NCBI GenBank assembly: GCA_013288465.1
Contig: JABDBT010000030.1
Location: 1 to 23,854, forward strand
From: Bacteroidota bacterium
Lineage (GTDB): Bacteria; Bacteroidota; Bacteroidia; Sphingobacteriales; Sphingobacteriaceae
DNA length: 23,854 bases
Direction: 5' to 3'
Of this stretch, positions 22,400 through 23,854 are shown in pieces; the stretch's first letter is position 1, and every line of letters starts with the position of its first letter. A program made the position numbers and the translations under genes. Under the pieces are notes generated by a model that saw only the letters and a program-made list of their open reading frames with translations, was not told the DNA's origin and made no database searches.

Positions 22400-22457
22400 G
22401 CCGTACCTACGGCACTCTTCCGTTACATTGGTTTAAGGCAACGGGTTAAAACCCGTT
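22400..22457. repeat. Two adjacent palindromes upstream of trmD
   Basis: GCCGTA-CC-TACGGC (22400-22413) and AACGGGTT-AA-AACCCGTT (22440-22457) are two perfect hairpins, followed by GTGCCGGTCCGATGGCC. The ACGGGTTAAAACCCGT unit is one I recall as a dispersed intergenic repeat in Bacteroidota (recollection, not a search). No gene lies in 22364-22538. Confidence 0.75.
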
Positions 22458-22538
22458 GTTATAAAATGTGCCGGTCCGATGGCCCTCTAAAAGGGTTTGC
22501 ATTTCAGATACTCTAATTAACTAATACCCAATAACTAA

Positions 22539-23831
22539 TTAACTCCTCCTATCAATAAACTTCACAGCTTTCCTGCCTGCTTCGGTAAATTGTATTTTAT
22601 GTATTTGTTCGGTAGTAATATAAGTAACATGCGGGCTTACGCGCAGGCGGGCCTGCAGATAGGCGCGGATACGGTTATCGCAGGCTTTGCTGCCGTCGGC
22701 GGGTACCAGGTGCAGTAATACTTCGTCCATACCTATTTCATTGCTGTAAACCTCTACTACAAAATCAAGCACTTCTTCCATTTCGTTCAGCAGGTCAAAC
22801 AGCGCGGGCGGGTAGAGCGTGGTGCCTTTAAATTTGATCATTTGCTTTTTACGGCCAATTATGGGCGATAGGCGCAAACTGGTGCGGCCGCAGGCGCATG
22901 GCGCATCGTCATAACTGCAAATGTCGCCGGTTTTATAGCGCAGCAGGGGCATCCCTTCAACACCTAAAGTGGTTATGGTAACCTCGCCGGGGGTATGGGC
23001 AGCTACAGGCTGGTTGTGTTCATCCAACAGTTCAACAATAACCAGCTCGGGCTGTAGGTGTCCGCCTCTGCCTTCTTTACATTCGGTAAAAGCGGTTTGC
23101 ATTTCGGTAGAGGCATAGGTTGAATAAAGTTGTATATCCCAGGCTTCGGTAATTTTTTTACCTAATATATTATAGGCGTAATCGGCATTCCGGATATTTT
23201 CGCCGATGCAAACGGCTTTTTTAACTGATGTTTTATTGAGATCGATGCCGGCATCTTTGGCAAACTGTATCAGCTTTAAAATAAACGAAGGTACGGCCAC
23301 AATGGCGGTAGGTTTTAACCTTTCAATAGTTTCCAGCTGCATGGAAGGCACGCCCGGCCCCAAGCGGATAATACCCGCCCCCAACTTTCGCAAACCCGAA
23401 TAATAGGCAATGCCCGCCATAAACTGCCTGTCTAAAGTGAGCATTAACTGGTAGGTATCGGTGGCTGACCCATCGGCACAAACAAATGAATTGTATTCGT
23501 TATTGGTTAAACGGTTAAGGTCATTTTCGGTAAGCGCTATAGTAACCGGGCTGCCCAGCGTGCCCGAGGTAGAAGCATACTCGATCACCTTATCGCGGCT
23601 TACGCATAAAAAGTCGTTATTGCGCTTTTGCAGGTCCTCTTTGGTGGTGGTGGGTAATGATACCAGGTCGGCCAGCGTTTTTATAGATTGGATATCGATC
23701 TTATTTTTGGCGAACAACTCCCGGTAAAAAGGCGAATACAGGCTCAAATGCAACAACAATTCCGCCAGTTTTTGCTCTTGTATAGTCTTCGCGGCGCCTG
23801 CCGCCGTATATGCCTGTTGGGGTAAACTCAT
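22539..23831 (-). CDS. Phenylacetate-CoA ligase-like adenylate-forming enzyme
   Basis: The protein has 430 residues, matching the PaaK branch of the ANL superfamily, which activates carboxylic acids as acyl-AMP and then acyl-CoA. Visible motifs: the P-loop YASTSGTLGSPV (85-96), adenine-site YSTYASTEMQ (236-245), ribose-binding YKTGD (299-303), and the hinge/C-terminal domain start IGRKKQMIKFKG. C251, C305, C312 and C314 (TGDICSYDDAPCACGR) form a Cys cluster seen in many PaaK-like proteins, possibly a metal site. The substrate need not be phenylacetate. Just before its ATG two minus-strand frames are open to the window edge, one ending TAA 1 bp upstream and one ending in an overlapping ATGA, so it is probably translated after another gene whose identity is outside the window. 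Confidence 0.88.
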   Translation of the reverse strand: MSLPQQAYTAAGAAKTIQEQKLAELLLHLSLYSPFYRELFAKNKIDIQSIKTLADLVSLPTTTKEDLQKRNNDFLCVSRDKVIEYASTSGTLGSPVTIALTENDLNRLTNNEYNSFVCADGSATDTYQLMLTLDRQFMAGIAYYSGLRKLGAGIIRLGPGVPSMQLETIERLKPTAIVAVPSFILKLIQFAKDAGIDLNKTSVKKAVCIGENIRNADYAYNILGKKITEAWDIQLYSTYASTEMQTAFTECKEGRGGHLQPELVIVELLDEHNQPVAAHTPGEVTITTLGVEGMPLLRYKTGDICSYDDAPCACGRTSLRLSPIIGRKKQMIKFKGTTLYPPALFDLLNEMEEVLDFVVEVYSNEIGMDEVLLHLVPADGSKACDNRIRAYLQARLRVSPHVTYITTEQIHKIQFTEAGRKAVKFIDRRS

Positions 23832-23854
23832 CTTATTTTTCTACGATCACCACA

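Noticed and set aside
23832..23854. Tail of an upstream minus-strand gene
   Set aside because: Two frames are open to the window edge (one ending TAA, one ending in an ATGA overlap), so with 23 bases the true frame cannot be chosen.

Overview
The window looks like a chromosomal segment of a Bacteroidota bacterium, most likely a Sphingobacteriaceae/Mucilaginibacter-type organism (inference). The grounds are an OmpA/TonB-type outer-membrane beta-barrel protein, a GIN-domain protein, YXWGXW-repeat proteins, A-rich leaders without clear Shine-Dalgarno sites, several matches to the Bacteroidota -7 promoter element TAnnTTTG, and spacers full of short self-complementary repeats. Most genes are housekeeping. 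I see no CRISPR array, tRNA, rRNA, prophage or obvious defence or biosynthetic island.

Layout. 1-4831: the 3' end of an outer-membrane beta-barrel protein, a convergent secreted M14 peptidase, and a secreted GIN-domain protein with a clear terminator. 4969-9535: a SAM methyltransferase, RecQ helicase and MurF; a palindromic element flanked by a 17-bp direct repeat lies between recQ and murF. 9614-12238: a secreted beta-propeller protein and a convergent FAD oxidoreductase. 12469-14782: two tandem paralogous YXWGXW secreted proteins with matching promoter/leader segments. 14945-16565 (minus): ApaG and DusB. 16608-19456 (plus): a tight run of CPBP protease, DUF2007 protein, CdsA and phosphatidylserine decarboxylase, i.e. 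membrane phospholipid synthesis. 19760-21069: a complete IS3-family element with 3-bp target duplication, intact DDE triad and a textbook -1 frameshift signal. 21102-23831 (minus): L19, TrmD and a PaaK-like adenylate-forming ligase.

The most interesting pattern is the repeats. Almost every spacer carries its own family of short inverted repeats, and three coding regions appear to contain in-frame insertions of similar palindromic sequence: two in the essential cell-wall enzyme MurF and one in the M14 peptidase. One MurF insert resembles the palindrome just downstream of rplS, which suggests a repeat family able to enter both spacers and genes, comparable in behaviour to Rickettsia palindromic elements. 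This is inference from one sequence; alignment with homologues would decide it.
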